Assembly (NCBI GenBank): GCA_902491345.1
Contig: CABUHI010000015.1
Coordinates: 1 to 46,458, forward strand
Direction of reading: 5' to 3'
Source: an uncultured Collinsella sp.
GTDB lineage: Bacteria; Actinomycetota; Coriobacteriia; Coriobacteriales; Coriobacteriaceae
Length of the DNA: 46,458 nt
Part shown: positions 39,559 through 46,458 of the stretch, piece after piece
Layout of the letters: each line of letters begins with the position of its first letter
How positions within the stretch are numbered: position 1 is the stretch's first letter
The notes under the pieces: generated by a model
Database searches by the model: none
What the model was told of the DNA's origin: nothing
Seen by the model: the letters and a program-made list of their open reading frames with translations, nothing else
Translations under genes and position numbers: made by a program

Positions 39559-40474
39559 CTGCCTCATCCCCCTTCGTGTAGGAGCTGCGGAGCTTATAGC
39601 GCTCCCAAACCACGGGCACGCACAGGGCCACAGCGACAATTACGGCGGAGAGCAGCTTCATGTCGTTGGCGTCCATGCCCATTTGCAGCACGATGGCGCG
39701 GATAAGGAAGTACACCACGGAGCCAAAGACGGCGGAGGCAAGACGGACGCTAAACTGCGTGAGGCCGCCGGGCAGCAGACGGCCGAGCACCTCACCGATA
39801 ACAATGGCGGCAAGACCGATAACGATGGCACCGGTGCCCATACCAATGTCGGCATACTTTTGGCTCTGGCAGATGAGCGCGCCAGAGAGGCCGATGAGGG
39901 CGTTGGAGAGCACGAGGGCGATCATCTTGGTGGAGTTGGTGTTGACGCCCAGAGCGCGGATCATGTACTCGTTGTTGCCGGTGGCGCGCAGCGCCGAGCC
40001 GATCTCGGTGCCAAAGAACCAATACAGGATGGCAACGATAGCCACGGCGAGCAGGATGCCCAAGATGATGGCAACGGTGGACTGCGGCAGACCGGTCATA
40101 TTGCTGACGGCCGAGAACACGGTGCCCTTGGCAAGAATGGGCGTATTGGACTTACCCATGATGCGCAGGTTGATGGACCACAGGCTGATCTGGGTGAGGA
40201 TTCCGGCGAGGATCGCGGGAATCTCGAAGACGGTGGTCAAAATGCCCGTGACGGCACCCGCGATGGCGCCGGCGCACATACCGGCCAGCACGGCGAGCAG
40301 CGGGTCGACGTTGTTATTGACGATGAGCACAGCGCAGACGCAGCCGCCGAGGGCAAAGCTGCCGTCGCAGGTCATATCGGGAATGTCGAGCAGGCGGAAC
40401 GTGATAAACACGCCAAGCACCATAATGCCCCAGAGGACGCCCTGCGAAACGGCGCCCTGCAATGCAATGAGCAT
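39551..40474 (-). CDS. ABC transporter permease, TrpY-like
   Basis: This 307-residue protein has eight or more membrane helices and belongs to the BPD_transp_2 permeases. It begins MLIALQGAVSQGVLWGIMVLG and contains RLLDIPDMTCDGSFALGG, a stretch typical of the permease paired with ABC_sub_bind lipoproteins, and TGNNEYMIRALGVNT, the loop that contacts the ATPase. The ligand may be an aromatic amino acid by family, but that is a weak inference. It lies 203 bases after the binding-protein gene, with a hairpin in the gap. Confidence 0.88.
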   Translation of the reverse strand: MLIALQGAVSQGVLWGIMVLGVFITFRLLDIPDMTCDGSFALGGCVCAVLIVNNNVDPLLAVLAGMCAGAIAGAVTGILTTVFEIPAILAGILTQISLWSINLRIMGKSNTPILAKGTVFSAVSNMTGLPQSTVAIILGILLAVAIVAILYWFFGTEIGSALRATGNNEYMIRALGVNTNSTKMIALVLSNALIGLSGALICQSQKYADIGMGTGAIVIGLAAIVIGEVLGRLLPGGLTQFSVRLASAVFGSVVYFLIRAIVLQMGMDANDMKLLSAVIVAVALCVPVVWERYKLRSSYTKGDEADA

Positions 40475-40575
40475 GCTTCATACCTCCTAGGATAGGGTGG
40501 ACACGTGATTCACCATAATAGCGGTAACAATGCATAGAAGAGCTGCGGACAGACGTTTTGTTTTACCTGAAACAA

Positions 40576-40613
40576 GCAGGGCGGACGCCGGTCTACAGCG
40601 CCCGCCCCTGTGG
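40576..40613. other. Hairpin between binding-protein and permease genes
   Basis: CAGGGCGGACGC pairs with GCGCCCGCCCCTG with a bulge. Partial termination or mRNA protection here would give more binding protein than permease, as in many ABC operons. Confidence 0.45.
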
Positions 40614-40677
40614 CTCAGATATTGAATAACGCGACTAAAGCGCGAGCACGGGCTCTAGACGCATGCCGCGTATGGTA

Positions 40678-41658
40678 TTACGCGTCCAGAGTGGAAAGGT
40701 CGATGCCCAGCGCCTCGGCCATCTCGTCGTTCTTGACGACGACCAGGTCCTTGCTCGAGAGGTGCTTGATCGGCATGTCTTCGGGCTTGGCCTCGCCCTT
40801 CAGGATCTTAACGGCCATCTCGCCCGCGGCGTAGCCCAGGTCCTCATAGTTGATGGAGAGGGTGAACAGGCCGCCGGCCTTACACATGCCCTCCTCGCCA
40901 GTCACGAAGGGGAGTTTGTTCTCCTTGCAGATCTGGCCGACCTGCGAGGCACCCGCGGCGATGGTGTTGTCGGTGGGGGAGTACAGCGCGTCGACCTTGC
41001 CCACGGCAGACTCGACGACGGACTGAATCTCGTTGGAGCTCGAGACGGTGAAGTCGGTGTACTCGAGGCCCAGCTTGTCGAGCTCCTTCTTGGCGGCCTT
41101 GATCTGGACGTCGGAGTTGGACTCGGCGGTGCAGTAGAGCAGGCCGACCTTTTTAACGTCGGGCAGGACCTTCTGCATCATCTCGAGCTGCTCGGCGACC
41201 GGGGTGAGGTCGGAAGCGCCCGTGACGTTGGTGCCCGGCTTGTCGTTGTCCTGTACCAGGCCGGAGGCGGCGTAGTCGGTGATGGCGCAGCCCACGATGG
41301 GGATATCGGCCGTGGCGCCGGCGGCAGCCTGCGCGGCGGGCGTGGCGATGGCATAAATCAGGTTGACGTTGTCGCCCACAAACTTGTCGGCAATGGACTT
41401 ACACGTGGACTGGTCGTTCTGGGCGTTCTTCTGGTCGATCTTGACCTTAAGGCCGCTCTCCTTGATGGCCTTGACAAAGCCGTCGTTGGCGGCATCGAGT
41501 GCGGAGTGCTCGGTGAGCTGCAGAACGCCGATGGTGTAGTCGGAACCGGCGGCAGCAGAGCCGGAACCAGAGTTGCCGCCGCATCCGGCGAGCGGGGCGA
41601 GCGCGAGCAGGCCGGCGGAGACCAGAAGGCTCCTGCGGCTGATGGTGATGTCCTTCAT
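40678..41658 (-). CDS. ABC transporter substrate-binding lipoprotein
   Basis: This 326-residue lipoprotein is of the ABC_sub_bind (TrpX) family. The signal MKDITISRRSLLVSAGLLALAP ends in the lipobox LAGC; the mature protein starts at that Cys. The twin Arg (SRRSLLV) is suggestive of Tat export but the motif is incomplete. Two-lobed binding-fold motifs include IGVLQLTEHSALDAANDGF, PIVGCAITDY and LYSPTDNTIAAGA. The start follows GGGGG and lies 162 bases from the regulator gene. No T-box leader like that of streptococcal trpXYZ is seen. Confidence 0.9.
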   Translation of the reverse strand: MKDITISRRSLLVSAGLLALAPLAGCGGNSGSGSAAAGSDYTIGVLQLTEHSALDAANDGFVKAIKESGLKVKIDQKNAQNDQSTCKSIADKFVGDNVNLIYAIATPAAQAAAGATADIPIVGCAITDYAASGLVQDNDKPGTNVTGASDLTPVAEQLEMMQKVLPDVKKVGLLYCTAESNSDVQIKAAKKELDKLGLEYTDFTVSSSNEIQSVVESAVGKVDALYSPTDNTIAAGASQVGQICKENKLPFVTGEEGMCKAGGLFTLSINYEDLGYAAGEMAVKILKGEAKPEDMPIKHLSSKDLVVVKNDEMAEALGIDLSTLDA

Positions 41659-41819
41659 ATCATTACCCCCCAGTATAAAAATGGCTGGAAACACTGCACT
41701 GGGACAAAGTGCAAGTGGAACTATAGTAGCGCTGATGTCCATTTTTACAACAGCCTGGCGGGTTTTTTAATACAGAATCGGATGGGCGGTACGGGTAGTC
41801 GAATGGGCGGTGGAGGGTC

Positions 41820-42605
41820 TTATGCGGCGGAGGAGGCGTCGTCCTCGTCTAGGGCGGCGAAAAGCTTCTTGCCGTCGAGGAGACGTGTGGTGACGTTTCT
41901 CATACGGGCGATCTCGACGGTGCGCAGCGTATCGTCGGTGCCTCGGGCGTCGTAGACCGTTCCCAGCAGATACGAGATGCCATCGCGCTGCCTGATGGCA
42001 AAGGGACGGAGTGTCATCCGTGCTGCTTCGGTTTCGCCGCGTGTCGTGACGCTCGAAATATCAAAACTCACCGTGGTTCCGTGGTCGATGGCCTGCTCGA
42101 CGAGCTCGCACGTGTCGATGCGCTTGATGGGCGTGCGTGTTGCCTTGGTAGCCTTGCTGCCTGCGCTTGGAGCGGGTTCGGGTGTATCGAGGTAGCCGCG
42201 AACGTCGGCGCTCGCCATGGCAACTAAGTGCTGCGCCATGCTCTTGCGGATAGCGATAGGCGTGGAGCGGTTGCGCATGACCATACCGTGGAGCCGGATG
42301 ATCTCTTCATCGGTGAGCGGGCGGGTAAGAAGTTTGTAGCCCACGCCGCGTTTGTATTCAATTTCGTATCCGGCATGGCGAAGCGCGGAGATGGCGGTGT
42401 AGATGCTGCGCCGCGCCGCCGAGATGGGCATGCGGGCGGGGTCGTCGGGATGGGCGAGGCGCCGGATCAGCTCATCGGAAAGCATGGCCTTGTCTTCGCC
42501 GGTGTTTTCGCTCAAGAGCTGCAGGATACGAACGGCGCGATAGGCTGCCATCGAGGCGGCGCCCCTCGTCGTGGTGTCGTAGGTTTCAACAGCGGCTTCG
42601 GTCAT
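41820..42605 (-). CDS. WYL-domain transcriptional regulator
   Basis: This 261-residue protein has an N-terminal winged helix (about residues 18-90, with RAVRILQLLSENTG and SIYTAISALRHAGYEIEY) and a C-terminal WYL-like region (VEQAIDHGTTVSFDI, LRPFAIRQRDGISYLLGTVYD). WYL domains bind nucleic acids or nucleotides and control varied stress and metabolic genes. The ATG at 42605 has AAAGGA ten bases upstream; a GTG three codons earlier is too close to it. It lies between asnS and the ABC operon on the same strand and may regulate the latter. Confidence 0.82.
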   Translation of the reverse strand: MTEAAVETYDTTTRGAASMAAYRAVRILQLLSENTGEDKAMLSDELIRRLAHPDDPARMPISAARRSIYTAISALRHAGYEIEYKRGVGYKLLTRPLTDEEIIRLHGMVMRNRSTPIAIRKSMAQHLVAMASADVRGYLDTPEPAPSAGSKATKATRTPIKRIDTCELVEQAIDHGTTVSFDISSVTTRGETEAARMTLRPFAIRQRDGISYLLGTVYDARGTDDTLRTVEIARMRNVTTRLLDGKKLFAALDEDDASSAA

Positions 42606-42722
42606 GGTGCCCACGTCCTTTCCGTTTTGGGTGGCGACGGTATGGAGCCTAGGACGCGGGGCTTTCCCAGGGGCGCAGGGCGCTCTGGGCGGTCGGTAGT
42701 CGTCGGCAAACGGCGGGTCGAG

Positions 42723-42785
42723 TTTTCAACAGCCCTGCTCAACTGACCAAAAACTTGCCAAAAGCTTGACGGATGCTGTTGAAAA
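42723..42785. other. TTTTCAACAGC inverted repeat
   Basis: TTTTCAACAGC (42723-42733) and its exact inverse (42775-42785) flank 41 bases containing two TTGCCAAAA / TTGACC-like stretches. It sits upstream of the WYL regulator and just after the asnS terminator. It could be an operator or a promoter region; function unknown. Confidence 0.5.
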
Positions 42786-42816
42786 AAGCGTCTCTCGACC
42801 GATGTCGAGAGACGCT
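42780..42816 (-). terminator. Terminator after asnS
   Basis: AGCGTCTCTCGAC / GTCGAGAGACGCT, perfect 13-bp stem with 4-base loop, followed by six T residues on the minus strand. Confidence 0.9.
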
Positions 42817-42863
42817 TGTGCGATGAGCGTTGGCGTGTGGCGACGCGAGCTAGCGTTCGACGA

Positions 42864-44267
42864 TTAGAAGTCGGCGTTGCCCACGGTGCGCGGGTGCGGC
42901 AGGACGTCGCGGATGTTGCCCACGCCGGTCAGATACATGACCAAGCGCTCGAAGCCCAGACCGTAGCCGGCGTGCTTGCAGGAACCGTAGCGGCGCAGGT
43001 CAAGGTAGTACTTGTACTGCTCGGGATTCATACCCAGGTCCTTGATGCGGGCCTCGAGCAGATCCAGGCGCTCCTCGCGCTGGGAGCCACCGATGATCTC
43101 GCCGATGCCCGGCACCAGGCAGTCGGCGGCGGCGACGGTCTTGCCGTCCTCGTTCATGCGCATGTAGAACGCCTTGATCTCGGCCGGGTAGTCGGTCACG
43201 AAGGTCGGGCGCTTAAAGTGCTCCTCGGTCAGGAAACGCTCGTGCTCGGTTTGCAGGTCGATGCCCCAGCTCACGGGATAGTCAAACTTGTGACCGGCGG
43301 CGACGGCCTGCTCCAGGATCTCGACGGCCTCGGTGTAGGTAACGCGGGCAAAGTCGGAGTTGGCGACATGGTCCAGGCGCTCGAGCAGACCCTTGTCCAC
43401 AAACTTGTTGAGCATATTGAGCTCGTCGGGGCAGGTTGCCATGACGTCCTTAAGGACGTACTTGAGCATGGCCTCGGCGTTATCCATGTAGTCGTTAAGG
43501 TCGGCAAAGGCCATCTCGGGCTCGATCATCCAAAACTCGGCGGCGTGGCGCGTGGTGTTGGAGTTCTCGGCACGGAAGGTGGGGCCAAAGGTGTACACGT
43601 CGCCAAAGGCCATGGCAAAGTTCTCGGCATTGAGCTGGCCGGACACGGTGAGGCTTGCATGCTTGCCAAAGAAGTCCTGGCTCCAGTCGACCTCGCCGGA
43701 CTCGGTGAGGGGCGGATTTTTGGGGTCGAGCGTGGTCACGCGGAACATCTCGCCGGCGCCCTCGCAGTCACTCGTGGTGATGATGGGGGTGTTGACGTAG
43801 ACAAAGCCCTGCTCCTGGAAGAAGCGGTGGATGGCGGCAGCCGCGACAGAGCGGATGCGGAACACGGCGCGGAACAGGTTGGTGCGCGGACGCAGGTGCT
43901 GCTGGGTGCGCAGGAACTCGACGGTTGCGCGCTTCTTCTGCAGCGGGTAATCCGGGGCGCTGACGCCCTCGACCTCGATGGAGGTGGCAGAAAGCTCGAA
44001 AGGCTGGGGCGCATCGGGGGTCAGCTTGACGGTGCCGGTGCAAATGAGTGCGGCCGAGACGTTTTGATGGGCGATCTCGTCGTAGTTGTCGAGTGCCTCG
44101 CGGTTCATGACGACCTGCAGGTCGCGGAAGCAGCTGCCGTCGTTGAGCGTAACAAAGCCAAAGTTCTTCATGTCGCGGACGGACTTGACCCAGCCGGCGA
44201 CGGTGACGGTCTGGCCGCCGAGCGACTCGGCATCGGCATAGAGCTGCGCGATTTTGGTGCGGTTCAC
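42864..44267 (-). CDS. asnS: Asparaginyl-tRNA synthetase
   Basis: This 467-residue class II synthetase charges tRNA-Asn. The OB-fold domain begins VTVAGWVKSVRDMKNFGFVTL; catalytic motifs are FGPTFRAENSNTTRHAAEFWMIEPE (motif 2) and YGLGFERLVMYLTG (motif 3). A GTG at 44267, four bases after GGGAGG, gives the usual length. ATGs at 44279 and 44303 are alternatives without a ribosome site. TGCTAAAAT at 44322-44314 is a likely extended -10 promoter. Together with asnB this indicates direct Asn-tRNA formation. Confidence 0.95.
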   Translation of the reverse strand: MNRTKIAQLYADAESLGGQTVTVAGWVKSVRDMKNFGFVTLNDGSCFRDLQVVMNREALDNYDEIAHQNVSAALICTGTVKLTPDAPQPFELSATSIEVEGVSAPDYPLQKKRATVEFLRTQQHLRPRTNLFRAVFRIRSVAAAAIHRFFQEQGFVYVNTPIITTSDCEGAGEMFRVTTLDPKNPPLTESGEVDWSQDFFGKHASLTVSGQLNAENFAMAFGDVYTFGPTFRAENSNTTRHAAEFWMIEPEMAFADLNDYMDNAEAMLKYVLKDVMATCPDELNMLNKFVDKGLLERLDHVANSDFARVTYTEAVEILEQAVAAGHKFDYPVSWGIDLQTEHERFLTEEHFKRPTFVTDYPAEIKAFYMRMNEDGKTVAAADCLVPGIGEIIGGSQREERLDLLEARIKDLGMNPEQYKYYLDLRRYGSCKHAGYGLGFERLVMYLTGVGNIRDVLPHPRTVGNADF

Positions 44268-44379
44268 GTATCCTCCCATAACGGTTGAATGATAGTTATC
44301 CATACAGTTCGATATTTTAGCAGCTCGGCTCATTTGGGCTATACAGATAAGGCATTGGCGGGATGGTTTTTCAAACGAA

Positions 44380-44411
44380 AAGCACCCGCGGCCTAATGGT
44401 CGTGGGCGCTT
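44380..44411 (-). terminator. Terminator after the PTS IIA gene
   Basis: AAGCGCCCACGACC / GGCCGCGGGTGCTT with a TTAG-type loop and TTTCG beyond, on the minus strand; a few mismatches. Confidence 0.75.
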
Positions 44412-44448
44412 GACGAGGTGCCTTTTGGCTGTGTGGCGCGGGGCCTGG

Positions 44449-45012
44449 CTACTTGGTCTTGGCAACCAGCAGCGGGTCGCCAAGCTTGACGAGCGGGTTG
44501 CCGCCGATAAGCGTTCCAGACTCGCCGACATGGTCGATGCTCTTAAGACGATCGAGCTCGGAGACGATGACGGTCACGATGTCCTCGTGACCAGCGGCCT
44601 TAATGGCCTCGCGGTCGAAGCTGATGAGCGGCTGGCCTGCCTTGACCACATCGCCCATCTCGACAAAGCGGGCAAAACCCTTGCCGTTCATTTCCACGGT
44701 GCCCAGGCCAACATGGATGAACACGCGCAGGCCGTCCTCGGTAATCATGCCGATGGAGTGGTTGGTGACAGTGGTGGCACCGATGCGGCCGTTGGCGGGC
44801 GCATAGATGGTGCCGGTAATGGGCTCGATGCCATAGCCCTGGCCAAGCATGCCCGAGGCGATCGTCTCGTCGGGAACCTCGTTCAGGTTGACGAGCACGC
44901 CGTTGACGGGGGCATAGATGACGCCTTCGCGGGTAGCGAAGCTTGCTGCGGGCGGAACGGACGCCTCGCCGGTCGAGGTGAAGGTGGACTTAAGCGAATC
45001 GAGCAGACCCAT
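44449..45012 (-). CDS. Stand-alone PTS EIIA component, glucose family
   Basis: This 187-residue cytoplasmic protein is a glucose-type EIIA. The phosphorylated His is in VFIHVGLGTVEMNGKGF, and the conserved YAPVNGVLVNLNEVPD and GEIYAPANG-type GTIYAPANGRIG strands are present. It receives phosphate from HPr and passes it to a IIB domain; it may also act as a sensor of sugar flux, as E. coli Crr does. No IIB/IIC partner is nearby. The ATG at 45012 follows GGAGG; a longer frame to 45093 is not supported. Confidence 0.92.
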   Translation of the reverse strand: MGLLDSLKSTFTSTGEASVPPAASFATREGVIYAPVNGVLVNLNEVPDETIASGMLGQGYGIEPITGTIYAPANGRIGATTVTNHSIGMITEDGLRVFIHVGLGTVEMNGKGFARFVEMGDVVKAGQPLISFDREAIKAAGHEDIVTVIVSELDRLKSIDHVGESGTLIGGNPLVKLGDPLLVAKTK

Positions 45013-45255
45013 AGTTGCCTCCAACTTAAATAGGCGCATATCGCGCGTTTGGTTTGCCGGAAACGTTTCATATGTGTTTCGCGGCTTGGTCAACGCCCCT
45101 ATTCTACGCTGCTCAAAGATACCTCTGAGCTGGGATTATGTGATATATCAGTTGAAGGGAAACTTATTGCCGGAGTGTTTCTGCGCCACGGGTTCAAGTG
45201 GGGTACGCTTGAAGGCAAAAAACAAGGGCGCTTAATTTGCGCGAAGGGAGCACAT

Positions 45256-46158
45256 ATGATTGTCGAGAACCATGCGCTGTGGGGCGAGGAGCCGACCGAG
45301 GAATATCCGGCGACCTTTACGTATTTGGGTGCCGAGCCGCTGCCCGATAAACCGAATGGCCGCCGCCCCGCGGTGATCATCTGCGGCGGAGGCGGGTTTA
45401 CGCATATCGCTCCGCACGAGCAGGACCCGGTGGCGTTTGCGTTTTTGGATCGCGGCTACCAGGCCTTTGTGCTCAACTATGTCACGAGTTCTACGGGTGA
45501 CGTGAGCTTTCCGCACCCCCAGGCAGATCTTGCCAAGATGGTCGCCACGGTGCGCGCTAACGCCGACGAGTGGCATGTCGATCCTAAGCGCGTGTGCGTC
45601 GTGGGATTCTCGGCGGGCGGCATGATCTGTGCCTCGCTGGCAACGCAGTGGAAGACCGGCCCCTTCGCGGCACTTGCCGGGGCGCGTCCGGACGACATTC
45701 GTCCCGATGCCGTGGTGCTGGGCTATCCATTGCTCGACTTTGCCTATGTGCGCGACATGCAGACGCGCGATCCGCGCATTGACTTGCGTGTGCCCAAGAC
45801 GGGCGGCAAGACGGGGCGCGATTTGCTTAACGACTACCTGTCGATGGTGGCGGGTGGCGAGGCAACTGACGAGCATTTGGCCGATATCTGCCCCACCACG
45901 CATGTTTCGCGTCAGATGCCGCCGACCTTTGTGTGGGGCGTGTCCGACGACAAGACGGCGCCGATCGCGCAGGTCTACCCGTTTGCGCAGCGCATGGCCG
46001 AGGAGGGCGTTGCATGCGAGATGCACGTCTTTGACCAGGGCGGCCACGGCCTTTCGCTCGGCAACGCCAACACCGCGGTCGACAACGAGGACAAGCAGGT
46101 GGCAGTCCGCCCTTGGATTCGCCTAGCCTTCCGCTTCCTGGAGCGCCACGGCTTCTAG
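45256..46158 (+). CDS. Alpha/beta hydrolase, BD-FAE/xylanase-esterase-like
   Basis: This 300-residue esterase-type hydrolase shows the oxyanion segment IICGGGGF (in place of HGGG), the nucleophile elbow GFSAGG (about residue 119), the acid in GVSDDKTAP (about 236) and the catalytic His in QGGHGLSL (about 268). Such proteins often deacetylate sugars or xylan fragments; no signal peptide is seen, so it would act on imported material. The ATG at 45256 has GAAGGGAG upstream; the frame extends to 45049 without support. Hairpin repeats begin on the last base of its stop. Confidence 0.85.
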   Translation: MIVENHALWGEEPTEEYPATFTYLGAEPLPDKPNGRRPAVIICGGGGFTHIAPHEQDPVAFAFLDRGYQAFVLNYVTSSTGDVSFPHPQADLAKMVATVRANADEWHVDPKRVCVVGFSAGGMICASLATQWKTGPFAALAGARPDDIRPDAVVLGYPLLDFAYVRDMQTRDPRIDLRVPKTGGKTGRDLLNDYLSMVAGGEATDEHLADICPTTHVSRQMPPTFVWGVSDDKTAPIAQVYPFAQRMAEEGVACEMHVFDQGGHGLSLGNANTAVDNEDKQVAVRPWIRLAFRFLERHGF

Positions 46159-46245
46159 TTACGCGGTTTTACCAAACCGCGTAACAGCTCGACGCTGCGC
46201 CTTTGGTTCCGCCGTTCTAACGAACGGCGGACCGGTCGACGCTGC
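46158..46245 (+). repeat. Two hairpin-plus-TCGACGCTGC modules
   Basis: GTTACGCGGTTT / AAACCGCGTAAC (46158-46185, loop TACC) is followed by CTCGACGCTGC; then CCGCCGTTC / GAACGGCGG (46209-46230) is followed by GTCGACGCTGC. The tail is constant while the stems differ. The first copy starts inside the hydrolase stop codon. Confidence 0.8.
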
Positions 46246-46248
46246 AAG

Positions 46249-46341
46249 CCCGCCAGAGCGGCAATCTGACGTTCAGCTTCGGCGGCATGACCAGAAGGTC
46301 AATGCCGCCTCGCTTCGCGTCACCTTGCTCGCTCTGGCGGG
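46249..46341 (+). repeat. Branched palindromic element, copy 4
   Basis: Outer CCCGCCAGAGCG (46249-46260) with CGCTCTGGCGGG (46330-46341), identical to copy 1. Middle stem TGACG (46267-46271) with CGTCA (46318-46322), where copy 1 has TGCCTT / AAGGCA. Inner GGCGGCAT.ACC with GGT..ATGCCGCC. About 65 bases further on comes GGGGACGTTC (46397-46406), also as in copy 1. The rest to 46458 shows no gene. Confidence 0.85.
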
Positions 46342-46458
46342 CTTTCGCTGTCCGCGCCAAAACATCGGCGTTGCCATGGCCCAGATGCGGCACTCGGGGA
46401 CGTTCCTTTTAATATGAGCAGGACATTGTCAAGAGGCAAAATCGGGCCTGGCCCCAAC

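Noticed and set aside
41599..41658. Tat signal on the ABC binding lipoprotein
   Set aside because: SRRSLLV lacks the full S/T-RR-x-F-L-K pattern and the lipobox is normal, so Sec export is as likely; left undecided rather than called.
44268..44448. T-box upstream of asnS
   Set aside because: No T-box sequence (GGGTGGNACCGCG-like) or specifier-loop pattern is seen in the leader; the upstream regions of asnB and the ABC operon also lack it.

Overview
The window is about 46 kb of G+C-rich bacterial chromosome, densely packed with genes. EF-Tu, the zinc-type L33, the codon bias (GAG, GCC, CTC, GGC), the use of GTG and TTG starts and the housekeeping gene order all suggest an actinobacterium of the class Coriobacteriia, most likely Collinsella. 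This is recognition from sequence, not a database result.

Layout. Positions 181-9030 (plus strand) carry asnB, murE, a HAD phosphatase, murI, rph, rdgB, dtd, veg and ispE: amino-acid and cell-wall supply, RNA processing and nucleotide quality control. Positions 9080-12166 carry tRNA-Pro, tatA, greA and lysS, whose product has an extra C-terminal tRNA-binding domain. Positions 12542-15012 encode a ThrE-type exporter and a DUF2798-like membrane protein. Positions 15198-32842 form a long, ancient block: clpC, pepD, (mntP with its Mn riboswitch on the other strand), disA, ispD, ispF, cysS, rlmB, yacP, then tRNA-Tyr/Thr/Met, tuf, rpmG, tRNA-Trp, secE, nusG, rplK, rplA. From memory this matches the Bacillus subtilis order lysS-clpC-disA-ispD-ispF-cysS-rlmB-yacP-rpmG-secE-nusG-rplK-rplA. 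One break lies between yacP and the tRNA/tuf cluster, where a HipA-like kinase gene with its own palindromic operator, a tRNA-Thr and an array of nested palindromes sit.

Positions 32989-45012 lie on the minus strand: a metallophosphoesterase coupled to a ParB-like/BMP fusion, an MscS channel, a wall-anchored 5'-nucleotidase, a TrpXYZ-like ABC transporter, a WYL regulator, asnS and a stand-alone glucose-type PTS IIA. A plus-strand alpha/beta hydrolase ends the gene content.

The most unusual content is non-coding. Several families of palindromic repeats fill the intergenic spaces, often starting at or within a few bases of a stop codon: (1) a branched element of about 90-105 nt, four copies (two in tandem), with compensatory changes in the stems; (2) short hairpins of varied stem and conserved GGGAC(A/G)G core, at least six copies; (3) a TCTCGAYCTGTAACA palindrome pair; (4) a nested palindrome array built on GAGCGTGGA; (5) a GTTACGCGG hairpin followed by TYGACGCTGC, which precedes family 1. 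No transposase is present, so whatever spreads them is elsewhere. They may serve as transcription ends, as REP-like elements mobilised in trans, or both.
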